Positions 14,500 to 23,092 are shown, numbered from the stretch's first letter. The stretch: DNA of 26,470 nucleotides from JAZKFR01 sp040386295 (GCA_040386295.1 JAZKFR010000055.1:1-26470), one strand, 5' to 3'. Program-made: numbers and translations. Notes: generated from the sequence alone by a model not told the origin.

Positions 14500-16446
14500 A
14501 TGGCAAAAAAGATTATTGGTATCGACCTAGGCACCACCAACTCCTGCGTTTCGGTGATGGAAAACGGCAAACCTAAAGTCATCGAAAACTCAGAAGGCGC
14601 AAGAACAACGCCCTCCATCGTGGCCTACGCCGAAGACGGCGAAATTCTCTGTGGCGCCTCGGCCAAACGCCAAGCCGTGACCAACCCGAGAAATACCTTG
14701 TTCGCCGTCAAACGCCTGATCGGTCGGCGTTTTGAAGAAAAAGAAGTGCAAAAAGACATCGCCTTGATGCCTTACAAAATTCTCAAAGCTGACAACGGAG
14801 ATGCCTGGGTAGACGTGCGCGGTGAAAAAATCGCGCCGCAACAAGTCTCGGCTGAAGTGCTACGCAAAATGAAAAAAACCGCTGAGGACTACCTCGGCGA
14901 AGAAGTCACTGAAGCCGTCATCACGGTTCCCGCCTACTTCAACGACAGCCAGCGCCAAGCGACTAAAGACGCTGGACGCATCGCCGGTCTTGAAGTCAAA
15001 CGCATCATCAACGAACCGACCGCTGCGGCTCTAGCCTTCGGTATGGATAAGAAACAAGGCGACAAAAAAATCGTCGTGTACGACTTAGGCGGCGGCACCT
15101 TTGACGTCTCAATCATCGACATCGCCGAAGTTGACGGCGAACACCAATTTGAAGTGTTAGCGACCAACGGCGACACCTTCCTCGGGGGTGAAGACTTCGA
15201 TCAACGCCTAATCGACTACATCATCGACGAATTCAAAAAAGAATCCGGCGTCAACCTCAAAGCCGACGTACTCGCCTTACAACGCCTAAAAGAGGCCGCT
15301 GAAAAAGCCAAAATCGAACTTTCCTCCAGTCAACAAACAGAAATCAACCTACCGTACATCACAGCAGATGCTTCTGGCCCCAAGCATTTGGCGCTCAAAA
15401 TCACCCGTGCAAAATTTGAATCGCTGGTCGATGAGCTGATTGAACGCACCATCGCGCCCTGCCGCATCGCACTGAAAGATGCGGCTTGCCAAGTCGGCGA
15501 CATCAACGATGTCATCCTCGTTGGCGGCATGACGCGTATGCCTAAAGTGCAAGAAAAAGTTAAAGAGTTTTTCGGTCAAGAACCGCGCAAAGACGTCAAC
15601 CCAGACGAAGCCGTTGCCGTCGGTGCAGCCATTCAAGGCGGCGTGCTACAAGGCGAGGTTAAAGACGTTCTGCTGCTCGATGTCACCCCGCTATCCCTAG
15701 GCATTGAGACCCTGGGCGGCGTGATGACCAAACTCATCCCGAAAAACACGACGATCCCGACCAAGGCCTCGCAGGTTTTTTCTACGGCCGACGACAACCA
15801 ATCGGCAGTGACCATTCACGTACTGCAAGGCGAGCGTGAAATCGCCTCGGGCAATAAGAGCCTCGGCCAGTTCAACCTATCCGAGATCCCCCCTGCACCG
15901 CGTGGCATGCCGCAGATTGAAGTTGCTTTTGACATCGACGCCAACGGCATTTTGCATGTCTCGGCAAAAGACAAGGCCTCAGGCAAAGAAAGCAAAATCA
16001 AGATTCAGGCCTCCTCCGGTTTGTCTGAAGAAGAAGTGCAACGCATGGTGAAAGACGCCGAACTGCATGCCGAAGAAGACAAAAAAGTACACGAGCTGGC
16101 AAACACCCGTAATCAGTGCGACGGCATGGTTCACTCAGCGAAAAAATCGCTAAGCGAGTACGGCCAAGAGCTCTCAGAAGAAGAAAAAGCAGCGGTCGAG
16201 CAGGCGATCAAAGAAGCTGAAGAAGCCATTCGCAGCGACGAGCTTGAAGTCATCAGAGCTAAAAGCGAAGCCTTGGGCGTCGCCGCACAAAAAATTGGCG
16301 AAAAAATGTACGCAAAAGAACAAGCCCAAGCCGCCGCCGCTGGCCATTCAGGCGAAGCTGCCGAGCATCAACAAGGCAAGCCGCAAGATGAGCAAGGCGA
16401 CGTCGTTGATGCCGAATTTACCGAAGTCAAGGATAAAAAATCGTAA
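14500..16446 (+). CDS. dnaK: Hsp70 chaperone DnaK
   Basis: This 648-residue ATP-driven chaperone binds exposed hydrophobic peptide segments and works with DnaJ and GrpE. The ATPase domain (1-385) begins I-I-G-I-D-L-G-T-T-N-S-C-V and includes V-P-A-Y-F-N-D-S-Q-R, I-N-E-P-T-A-A-A-L-A, D-L-G-G-G-T-F-D-V-S and V-G-G-M-T-R-M-P. The linker D-V-L-L-L-D-V-T-P-L-S-L-G-I-E-T leads to the substrate-binding domain and helical lid. The tail ends in an acidic stretch with D-V-V-D-A-E-F, like the C-terminal motif of other proteobacterial DnaK proteins. AAAAGGA precedes the ATG. It has its own sigma-32 promoter as well as read-through from grpE. A 209-base gap with a hairpin separates it from dnaJ. Confidence 0.99.
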   Translation: MAKKIIGIDLGTTNSCVSVMENGKPKVIENSEGARTTPSIVAYAEDGEILCGASAKRQAVTNPRNTLFAVKRLIGRRFEEKEVQKDIALMPYKILKADNGDAWVDVRGEKIAPQQVSAEVLRKMKKTAEDYLGEEVTEAVITVPAYFNDSQRQATKDAGRIAGLEVKRIINEPTAAALAFGMDKKQGDKKIVVYDLGGGTFDVSIIDIAEVDGEHQFEVLATNGDTFLGGEDFDQRLIDYIIDEFKKESGVNLKADVLALQRLKEAAEKAKIELSSSQQTEINLPYITADASGPKHLALKITRAKFESLVDELIERTIAPCRIALKDAACQVGDINDVILVGGMTRMPKVQEKVKEFFGQEPRKDVNPDEAVAVGAAIQGGVLQGEVKDVLLLDVTPLSLGIETLGGVMTKLIPKNTTIPTKASQVFSTADDNQSAVTIHVLQGEREIASGNKSLGQFNLSEIPPAPRGMPQIEVAFDIDANGILHVSAKDKASGKESKIKIQASSGLSEEEVQRMVKDAELHAEEDKKVHELANTRNQCDGMVHSAKKSLSEYGQELSEEEKAAVEQAIKEAEEAIRSDELEVIRAKSEALGVAAQKIGEKMYAKEQAQAAAAGHSGEAAEHQQGKPQDEQGDVVDAEFTEVKDKKS

Positions 16447-16602
16447 GAAAAAAAGCCTTTGCACATTAAGGCAAAAGCCTGTGAGCAGTGTGGCTCGAAT
16501 AACCAATAGTGGCTCCGAATCGGTGTAGCTTGGCAAGCGCCTTGTTCAGTACGCAGCAAGAGCGCCCCAAACCACCCGCGCGGCGTCAATGTTAGACCCG
16601 GC

Positions 16603-16630
16603 AAGCGAGACGTTAAACGACGTCTCGCTT
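16603..16630 (+). promoter_or_regulatory. Hairpin in the dnaK-dnaJ gap
   Basis: AAGCGAGACGT (16603-16613) and ACGTCTCGCTT (16620-16630) pair perfectly over 11 bases around a 6-base loop. It ends 25 bases before the dnaJ ATG. The following CCTCTTTGTG is pyrimidine-rich but no real T-run, so it could be a partial terminator, an mRNA processing or stability signal, or a leader structure affecting dnaJ translation. The rest of the gap (16447-16602) shows nothing convincing. Confidence 0.65.
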
Positions 16631-16655
16631 CCTCTTTGTGTACGCTGATCAATCT

Positions 16656-17774
16656 ATGGCTAAACGTGACTTTTATGAAGTTCTGGGCGTCAACCGTGAC
16701 GCCTCCGATGACGAGATCAAAAAGGCTTATCGCAAATTAGCGATGAAACACCATCCTGATCGCAACCCAGACAACCCCAAGTCTGAAGAGCAATTCAAGG
16801 AGGTCAAAGAAGCCTACGAGGTTTTATCGGACAGCCAAAAACGCTTGGCTTACGATCAATACGGACACGCGGGCGTGAACCAACAAGGCGGTGGACGCAG
16901 CAGCAGCGCTTCAGACCCGTTTGGCGGAATTTTCGACGAAATATTTGGGGGGGGCGGCGGCGGACGCGGCGGACGCTCCAATATCTATCGTGGCTCTGAT
17001 CTACGCTACAACCTCGAAATTACGCTTGAACAAGCGGCGTTTGGCACCGAAACCAATATCCGTATCCCCACGATGGAGGTTTGCTCATCCTGCCGTGGCT
17101 CGGGCGCTAAAGCCGGAACCCAACCGAAAACCTGCCCTACCTGCCAAGGTAATGGCCAGGTTCGCCTACAGCAAGGCTTCTTCTCGATTCAACAAACCTG
17201 CCCAAAATGCCACGGCACGGGTCGCTTCGTATCTGACCCCTGCTCACCCTGTCACGGTGCTGGCCGGGTAAAACAACACAAAACCTTGGCGGTCAAAATC
17301 CCCGCCGGGGTTGACGAAGGCGACCGCATCCGTCTGTCAGGCGAAGGCGAACACGGCGTTAATGGCGGCCCATCGGGTGATCTATACGTACAAATCCACC
17401 TCAAAGCGCACTCGGTTTTTCAGCGTGAACAAAACGATTTGCACTGCGAAATGCCGATCAGTTTTGCCACGGCAGCGCTCGGAGGAGAAATCGAAGTGCC
17501 TACCTTAGACACGGTAGCCACCATTAAAATCCCCGCCGAAACTCAGTCAGGCAAAGTTTTTCGCCTACGCGGCAAAGGCATTAAAGGGGTACGCAGCCAC
17601 ACCTATGGCGATTTGTTGTGCCATGTCGTGGTCGAAACGCCAGTGGCTTTAACCGATCGTCAAAAAGAGTTATTGCAAGCTTTTGCCGAAGCCAGTAGTG
17701 GCGATGACGGAAAACATAATCCGCGCGCCAAATCATGGATGGACAGAGTACGGAATTTTTTCGCTGCCAGCTAA
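16656..17774 (+). CDS. dnaJ: Co-chaperone DnaJ (Hsp40)
   Basis: This 372-residue type I Hsp40 delivers clients to DnaK and stimulates its ATPase. The J domain (1-70) has the H-P-D tripeptide in K-H-H-P-D-R-N-P. A glycine-rich region follows (F-G-G-G-G-G-G-R-G-G), with eight consecutive Gs in the DNA at 16947-16954. All four zinc-finger repeats are intact: C-S-S-C-R-G-S-G, C-P-T-C-Q-G-N-G, C-P-K-C-H-G-T-G and C-S-P-C-H-G-A-G. The C-terminal client-binding domains are complete. ATG 16656 (M-A-K-R-D-F-Y-E-V-L-G-V) is the family start; an upstream in-frame start at 16638 adds residues not found in relatives. No clear sigma-32 promoter of its own is visible, so expression probably depends on dnaK transcripts. 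Confidence 0.98.
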   Translation: MAKRDFYEVLGVNRDASDDEIKKAYRKLAMKHHPDRNPDNPKSEEQFKEVKEAYEVLSDSQKRLAYDQYGHAGVNQQGGGRSSSASDPFGGIFDEIFGGGGGGRGGRSNIYRGSDLRYNLEITLEQAAFGTETNIRIPTMEVCSSCRGSGAKAGTQPKTCPTCQGNGQVRLQQGFFSIQQTCPKCHGTGRFVSDPCSPCHGAGRVKQHKTLAVKIPAGVDEGDRIRLSGEGEHGVNGGPSGDLYVQIHLKAHSVFQREQNDLHCEMPISFATAALGGEIEVPTLDTVATIKIPAETQSGKVFRLRGKGIKGVRSHTYGDLLCHVVVETPVALTDRQKELLQAFAEASSGDDGKHNPRAKSWMDRVRNFFAAS

Positions 17775-17782
17775 GTTAGCTG

Positions 17783-17814
17783 GCGCATCAAGATCCGCAA
17801 GAATCTTGATGCGC
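17783..17814. terminator. First hairpin after dnaJ
   Basis: GCGCATCAAGAT (17783-17794) and ATCTTGATGCGC (17803-17814) form a perfect 12-bp stem with an 8-base loop, 9 bases after the dnaJ stop. There is no T-run, so it probably protects the 3' end or works together with the stronger hairpin downstream. Confidence 0.55.
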
Positions 17815-17820
17815 AAATTA

Positions 17821-17865
17821 AAAGCAGGCTAGAGCAGAATTTCGCTCTAGCCTGCTTTATTTTTT
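17821..17865. terminator. Strong bidirectional intrinsic terminator between dnaJ and cysS
   Basis: A perfect 15-bp stem, AAAGCAGGCTAGAGC (17821-17835) with its complement at 17844-17858, has an 8-base loop. On the forward strand it runs into TTTATTTTTT. On the reverse strand the arm ends in TTT followed by AATT. It sits between convergent genes and should end both dnaJ and cysS transcripts. Confidence 0.92.
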
Positions 17866-17888
17866 ACGCTATTGCGGCCAGCAAGCTT

Positions 17889-19292
17889 TCAAGCACGACG
17901 CCAGCTTGTTCCTTGCGCACTGTCTTCAAGCACCACGCCCTGCGCTAAAAGCTCAGCACGCAGACGATCCGATTCAGCATAATTTTTAGCTTTTTTGGCC
18001 GCAGTACGCTGCGCCAGAATCGACTCGATTTGCGCGGCAGACAGTCCGTCCGTACTAGAAGCCGACTGCATAAACACCTCGGCATCGCGCTGCAAAAGAC
18101 CGAGCAAACCAGCCAAGGCACGAAGACGCTGCGCCAAGGGCACGAGCACCTGCTCGGACGACTGCCGGTTAATCTCACTCGCTAGATCAAACAACACCGC
18201 ACAAGCTTCCGGGGTATTGAAATCATCGTTCATCGCCGCTTGAAAACGGGCAGCGTAAGGGTCATTCCAATCTAAGACCGACGCATCCTGGGCCCCATCC
18301 CCTATCTCCTTCGGCGATTTTTTCAAAGCCGTATAGAGACGTGATAAAGCCTGTCGCGCATCGTTCAAATGCACGTCCGAATAGTGCAAGGGGCTACGAT
18401 AATGCGCGCGCAGAATAAAGAAACGCAGAACCTCGGGGTCGTACTTCGCCAGCACTTCTCGGATCGTAAAAAAATTCCCTAAGGATTTCGACATTTTGGC
18501 GTCGTCAACACGGACAAAACCGTTGTGCATCCAATAATTAACGAACTGCCCATCGTGCGCGCCCTCCGACTGAGCGATCTCGTTTTCATGATGCGGAAAC
18601 TGTAAATCCTGGCCACCCCCATGAATATCGAAATGATTGCCGAGCAAATCCGCACTCATCGCTGAACATTCAATGTGCCAGCCTGGACGCCCCTCACCCC
18701 AAGGCGAAGGCCACGCAGGCTCGCCCGCCTTCGCGTGTTTCCACAGCACAAAGTCCAAAGGATCTTGCTTCTCGTGATCCACTTCAACGCGCTCACCCGC
18801 CCGTAAATCGTCTAAAGATTTGCCAGACAATTTCCCGTAACCAGAAAATTTACGTACCGAAAAATGGACATCGCCAGACGCAGTCTGATAGGCCAAACCT
18901 TTGCCCTCCAGCCTGCCAATCAGGCTTAGCATCTGCGCCAAATATTCGGTTGCACGTGGCTCATAATCAGGTTTCTCAACGCCCAGAGCCAAAGCATCTT
19001 CGTCCATATAGCGGATAAAACGCTCAGTCAAAGCGCCAATTGACTCCCCATTGAGCGACGCGCGTTTAATAATTTTGTCGTCAATATCGGTGATATTGCG
19101 CACATAAGTGACCGCCAAGCCGCTCGCGCGCAACCAACGGCGCACCATATCGAAGACCACCAAAACCCGCGCATGACCAAGGTGGCAATAGTCATAAACG
19201 GTCATGCCACAGACGTACATCCGTACCACACCGGGGGTAATCGGCACGAACAGCTGCTTCTCCCGAGCTAGGGAGTTATAAATTTTTAACAT
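17889..19292 (-). CDS. cysS: Cysteinyl-tRNA synthetase
   Basis: This 467-residue class I synthetase charges tRNA(Cys). The HIGH motif is H-L-G-H at 37-40 and the KMSKS loop is K-M-S-K-S at 266-270. The zinc that selects cysteine would be held by C28 (Y-V-C-G-M-T-V-Y-D), C209 (H-I-E-C-S-A-M-S), H234 and E238 (P-H-H-E-N-E), the same numbering as in E. coli. The C-terminal helical anticodon-binding part is present, ending W-R-R-A. Length is normal. It is convergent with dnaJ and divergent from the TPR gene; 276 bases separate the two starts and must hold both promoters. Confidence 0.97.
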   Translation of the reverse strand: MLKIYNSLAREKQLFVPITPGVVRMYVCGMTVYDYCHLGHARVLVVFDMVRRWLRASGLAVTYVRNITDIDDKIIKRASLNGESIGALTERFIRYMDEDALALGVEKPDYEPRATEYLAQMLSLIGRLEGKGLAYQTASGDVHFSVRKFSGYGKLSGKSLDDLRAGERVEVDHEKQDPLDFVLWKHAKAGEPAWPSPWGEGRPGWHIECSAMSADLLGNHFDIHGGGQDLQFPHHENEIAQSEGAHDGQFVNYWMHNGFVRVDDAKMSKSLGNFFTIREVLAKYDPEVLRFFILRAHYRSPLHYSDVHLNDARQALSRLYTALKKSPKEIGDGAQDASVLDWNDPYAARFQAAMNDDFNTPEACAVLFDLASEINRQSSEQVLVPLAQRLRALAGLLGLLQRDAEVFMQSASSTDGLSAAQIESILAQRTAAKKAKNYAESDRLRAELLAQGVVLEDSAQGTSWRRA

Positions 19293-19491
19293 TGAGTAAC
19301 TCAGAAGAAAATTCGAGGATCAATCAGTCTCTACAAACCAATAAGACAGCTAACGCAGCCAGACGAGCAATGCAGACGCAAACAAACGTAGCACGCACAC
19401 AAACGCATTAGCTCACCGCAGAAACACAGCCAAAGCGCACATCAAAAGCGCAGCAATGAATACGCCAACGACAAATAACAGCGACGGCACT

Positions 19492-19519
19492 TTGGATTCG
19501 ACGTGCTTTTTGTTAGAAT
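19492..19519 (+). promoter_or_regulatory. Likely sigma-70 promoter of the TPR-to-ppiB cluster
   Basis: TTGGAT (19492-19497), a 16-base spacer and TAGAAT (19514-19519) form a reasonable promoter 50 bases before the TPR gene start. A duplicated ATTCAGAA (19525-19532 and 19533-19540) lies in the predicted leader. Confidence 0.5.
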
Positions 19520-19568
19520 CGGGGATTCAGAAATTCAGAAAAACATCTTTTTAGAGCATACCATACCG

Positions 19569-20680
19569 ATGCGTAAAGAATCTCTCACGCCTTCACTGGC
19601 AAGCCTTTCAGCTTTTGCATTGGGCTTGATTTTAAGCTTCTCCGCCGCCTGCTCTTTTGCCGCTACCGACACGCTGCCGGACGCCCAACGTCTGCTCAAA
19701 CAAGGCCAGATGAGCCAAGCCTTAGAGAAAGTCGACAGCTACCTTTCAAGCAAACCGAAAGACGCTCAAGGCCGTTTCTTGAAGGGCTTGATTTTGACTG
19801 AAATGGCACGTTCAGCCGAGGCCATTAACCTCTTTACCAAGCTGACGGAAGACTACCCAGAACTACCAGAGCCATACAACAATCTGGCGGTTCTTTACGC
19901 GCAGCAAAAACAATACGAAAAGGCACGCGCCGCGCTGGAAGCCGCAATCAAAACGCATCCCAGCTACTCGATTGCACACGAAAACTTAGGCGACATCTNN
20001 NNNNNNNNCAGGCATACGACAAAGCATTGCAACTCGATTCGTCTAACGCGGTCACGCAATCCAAACTTTCACTCAGCCGCGAGCTCATTAGCGCCTCGAG
20101 CAAACCAGGCGTCAGAGCTATTATCTCGAGCAAGACAAGCAGCGAAGCGAAGCCAAACTTAAGTCAGCCAAACCCTAGCGTCGCCTCAGCCTCTGCGATT
20201 GCAGCGAATTCAAATACGCACGTTACCGCCAATCCTGCCCTCAACAAGAACAACGAAAGTAGCAAAAATGACAAGGCCGTAGCAGACAAAGCGTCTGAAA
20301 AAGTAGCCGAGCCAAAATCCACCGCACCCACCGCACTAGAGCCAGCGGAAGCCGAGTTGGTTGCGTTTTTACAAGACTGGGCTGCTGCCTGGTCACAAAA
20401 GAATGTCAAGACTTACTTGGCCAAATACGCTGCTGATTTTCAAACACCGAAAGGCATGGCGCGCAAGGCATGGGAAGCGGAGCGCACACGCCGCATAGAC
20501 AAACCTGGACAAATCCAGATAGACATCGAAGATTTCAAAATCAAACTAAACGGTGATACAGCGACCGTTAGGTTTCGCCAACACTACCGTGCTATCGGCC
20601 TTAAAAGTAATTCGTGGAAAACCATTTCTCTCAACAAATACAACGGCAAGTGGTTAATCAACAAAGAATCAGTCAATTGA
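19569..20680 (+). CDS. Exported TPR protein with C-terminal NTF2-like domain, interrupted by an assembly gap
   Basis: ATG 19569 opens a signal peptide (M-R-K-E-S, then a hydrophobic stretch to C-S-F-A-A). The mature protein has TPR helices over about residues 35-143. The frame hits a run of 10 Ns at 19999-20008. After the gap the natural continuation, Q-A-Y-D-K-A-L-Q-L-D, is in a different frame, which shows the N count is arbitrary rather than that the gene is broken. The rest has a K-, S- and N-rich linker and a C-terminal domain (from L-V-A-F-L-Q-D-W) resembling the SnoaL/NTF2-like fold. The same fold ends the next gene. At least 366 residues are visible. The role is unknown; cell-envelope scaffolding is plausible given the neighbours. 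The stop overlaps the TTG start of the following gene. Confidence 0.8.
19999..20008. other. Assembly gap (10 Ns)
   Basis: Ten unknown bases lie inside the TPR gene. The frames on either side differ by an amount that a true gap of 8, 11, 14 or 17 bases would correct, so 10 is a placeholder length. Confidence 0.95.
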
Positions 20681-21912
20681 TCCGACAGACCTGGCTCGCG
20701 CTTGCCCTAGCGACGCTCTGCTCAATCAGCATCAGCGCTTTTGCCAAGCAAGCAACGGTTCAGAGCAAAGCTCACAGCACAACAGCTAGCGCGACAACCT
20801 TCTCCGACTCTGGTTTAGAACCGCAGTTAGCTGGGGTTTTTGCCGACATCGAAAAAGATCAGCTTGATCGCGCGCTAACAAAAATAGAGTCGCTGTTGCA
20901 GCAGCACCCTAACTTTCGGCTCGGGCATCTGATCAAAGGAGATTTGCTGCTCGCCCGCAGCATGTCCATATCGGCTTTTGGCAATCATCTCGGCAACGCT
21001 TCTAACGAGAAACTGGCTGGTTTTCGCGAAGAAGCCATCGCCCGACTAAAAGCCTATCGCGACAAACCCAATGCAGCGCGTTATGTCCCACGCTATTTGC
21101 TGCAAATGCAAGACGATCAAAAATACGCAGTAGTCGTCGATACGCAAAAATCAAGGCTGTATCTCTACAAGAACGAGGCAGGGCGGCCTCGCTTTGTTGC
21201 CGACTACTACATTTCCCACGGCAAATTGGGCAGCGACAAAACGCGTGAAGGCGATAAAAAAACGCCGGTTGGCGTTTATCACGTGACCGCCAGCTTACCC
21301 TTGGCCAAGCTCGGCGACTTCTACGGGGTAGGCGCTTTTCCGATTAGCTATCCGAACGAATGGGACAAAAGGCAGGGGCGCAATGGGCACGGTATTTGGC
21401 TACACGGCACACCCTCGGATACCTTGTCACGCCCACCCAAAGCCTCGGATGGTTGCGTCGTTCTGGCCAACAACGACCTCAGTGCATTATCTAAAAACTT
21501 ACAAATCGGCCTGACCCCAGTCATCATTAGCAACGCGGTCGAATGGCTATCTTTTGACGACTGGGAACGCGAGCGTAGCGCCCTGAAGCAACAGATAGAC
21601 AATTGGCGCGCCGACTGGGAAAGCCGCGATGTCAGTCGCCTGCTCAAAAACTATTCGCGAAAATTTCAAGGTAACGGACAGAATCTGGAACAATTTGCCG
21701 CACAAAAACGGCAGGTTAATGCTGGTAAAGACTGGATCAAAATCAAGCTGAGCAAGCAGTCGATGTTTCGCAATCCAGGCAAAGAAGAAATCGTCGTCGT
21801 CACCTTTGACCAAGACTACCGTAGCAATAACCTGAACAACCAAATGAAAAAACGCCAGTACTGGACCCGTGAAGACGGGACTTGGAAAATCATTTACGAA
21901 GGAGCCGCTTAA
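20677..21912 (+). CDS. L,D-transpeptidase (YkuD) family exported protein
   Basis: This protein of about 411 residues starts with a signal peptide (M-I-R-Q-T-W, hydrophobic core, A-F-A). An N-terminal TPR-like helical region is followed by a YkuD domain at about 145-285 and a C-terminal NTF2-like domain. YkuD proteins use a cysteine to make or break peptide bonds at meso-diaminopimelate in peptidoglycan. The catalytic block has H243-G-T followed by S257-D-G-C260; the histidine usually found before G-C is Asp here, as I recall for the YafK/DpaA-like branch, so transpeptidation or removal of bound lipoprotein are both possible. The start is uncertain: TTG 20677 overlaps the previous stop and gives a clean signal peptide, while GTG 20614 and GTG 20650 add polar residues. 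Its stop overlaps the ppiA ATG by one base. Confidence 0.82.
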   Translation: MIRQTWLALALATLCSISISAFAKQATVQSKAHSTTASATTFSDSGLEPQLAGVFADIEKDQLDRALTKIESLLQQHPNFRLGHLIKGDLLLARSMSISAFGNHLGNASNEKLAGFREEAIARLKAYRDKPNAARYVPRYLLQMQDDQKYAVVVDTQKSRLYLYKNEAGRPRFVADYYISHGKLGSDKTREGDKKTPVGVYHVTASLPLAKLGDFYGVGAFPISYPNEWDKRQGRNGHGIWLHGTPSDTLSRPPKASDGCVVLANNDLSALSKNLQIGLTPVIISNAVEWLSFDDWERERSALKQQIDNWRADWESRDVSRLLKNYSRKFQGNGQNLEQFAAQKRQVNAGKDWIKIKLSKQSMFRNPGKEEIVVVTFDQDYRSNNLNNQMKKRQYWTREDGTWKIIYEGAA

Positions 21913-22544
21913 TGTTCAACCGTCTGTTCAACCCTCTATTCAGCGCTAAAGCACGTTTTGTTTTGGTAGTCAGCGTTTTGCTCAGCGTTTTGTTTACCTC
22001 CCCACTCTTCGCCGCACCAACGATTGAAATGCAAACCAGCGTAGGGAAAATAGTGCTTGAGTTGGATTCTGTAAACGCCCCCAAAACAGTACAAAATTTC
22101 TTGCAATACGCCCAAGAAGGCTTTTACGACGACACGATTTTTCATCGTGTCATCAATGGCTTCATGATCCAAGGTGGCGGGTTTAACAAAGACATGCAGG
22201 TCAAGCCCACCAAGCAAGCAATCGCCAACGAGGCGGCTCTGGGCGTTAAGAACGGCCTAAAGAATCAGCGCGGCAGCATCGCCATGGCACGTCGCAACGA
22301 CCCCCACTCGGCGACAGCACAGTTTTTCATCAACCAACAAGACAACCCTATGCTCGACCATAACGGCGAGAGTTGGGGTTATGCGGTATTTGGTCGTGTT
22401 ACGCAGGGCATGGACGTGGTCGACCGGATCGCCAAATTACCGGTACGCAACCAAGGGGCATTTGAGAACGTCCCACTCACCCCCGTCTTGATTCAGTCGG
22501 TCAAGATAATCGCTTCTCCTGCTGATCTTTCTAACAAAAAATAG
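21912..22544 (+). CDS. ppiA: Periplasmic cyclophilin-type peptidyl-prolyl isomerase
   Basis: This 210-residue cyclophilin speeds cis-trans isomerisation of X-Pro bonds in the periplasm. The signal peptide is clear: basic N terminus (M-F-N-R-L-F, K-A-R), hydrophobic core and cleavage near S-P-L-F-A-A. Active-site landmarks include F-H-R-V-I-N-G-F-M-I-Q-G-G-G-F and S-A-T-A-Q-F-F-I-N. The ATG overlaps the preceding stop by one base, and AAGGAG lies 7 bases upstream inside the previous gene, so translation is coupled. It is followed after 8 bases by a cytoplasmic paralogue, and short stretches of the two genes are identical in DNA. Symbol assigned by location and family. Confidence 0.92.
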   Translation: MFNRLFNPLFSAKARFVLVVSVLLSVLFTSPLFAAPTIEMQTSVGKIVLELDSVNAPKTVQNFLQYAQEGFYDDTIFHRVINGFMIQGGGFNKDMQVKPTKQAIANEAALGVKNGLKNQRGSIAMARRNDPHSATAQFFINQQDNPMLDHNGESWGYAVFGRVTQGMDVVDRIAKLPVRNQGAFENVPLTPVLIQSVKIIASPADLSNKK

Positions 22545-22552
22545 GTGGTTTT

Positions 22553-23062
22553 ATGATCAAGTTACACACAAATTTAGGCGTCATTAGCTTGGCTCTGGAC
22601 GCTGAAAAAGCGCCCGAGTCAGTCAAAAATTTTATGGCTTACGCCACTTCAGGACACTACGATGGAACCATTTTTCATCGCGTCATTGATGGGTTCATGA
22701 TCCAAGGTGGCGGGTTTGAACCCGGCATGAAACAAAAGCCATGCAAAGACCCCATCAAAAACGAAGCCGACAACGGCCTGAAGAACGACTGCTACACCAT
22801 CGCCATGGCACGTACCAGTGACCCGCACTCGGCAACAGCACAGTTTTTCATCAATGTAGGAGACAACGACTTCCTCAACTTTAAAGCCCCAAACAACCAT
22901 GGCTGGGGCTACTGCGTGTTTGGCAAAGTCATCGCGGGACAAGAGGTAGTCGATCAAATCAAAGCGGTCAAAACAGCTAGCACTGGCTTTCATCAAGACG
23001 TTCCCGTCGAAGATGTGCGGATTGAACGGGTAGAGCTCTGTGCCGAAGAGAAAGAAGGCTAA
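22553..23062 (+). CDS. ppiB: Cytoplasmic cyclophilin-type peptidyl-prolyl isomerase
   Basis: This 169-residue cyclophilin has no signal peptide, in contrast with its upstream paralogue, and should act in the cytoplasm. The family core is intact: F-H-R-V-I-D-G-F-M-I-Q-G-G-G-F near residue 42 and S-A-T-A-Q-F-F-I-N-V near 94. AGGTGG lies 5 bases before the ATG. It is the last gene of the TPR-to-ppiB cluster, with a terminator-like hairpin 30 bases after the stop. lpxH follows beyond a 381-base gap, an order familiar from Burkholderiales. Confidence 0.93.
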   Translation: MIKLHTNLGVISLALDAEKAPESVKNFMAYATSGHYDGTIFHRVIDGFMIQGGGFEPGMKQKPCKDPIKNEADNGLKNDCYTIAMARTSDPHSATAQFFINVGDNDFLNFKAPNNHGWGYCVFGKVIAGQEVVDQIKAVKTASTGFHQDVPVEDVRIERVELCAEEKEG

Positions 23063-23092
23063 TCCTAGCCGGCCTCGTGCACCCCGAAATGA

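Noticed and set aside
13821..14618. Long reverse-strand open frame (265 codons) opposite grpE and the start of dnaK
   Set aside because: Its serine-, alanine- and leucine-rich composition mirrors the grpE codons; it has no recognisable domain and crosses the dnaK promoter. Taken as an antisense shadow.
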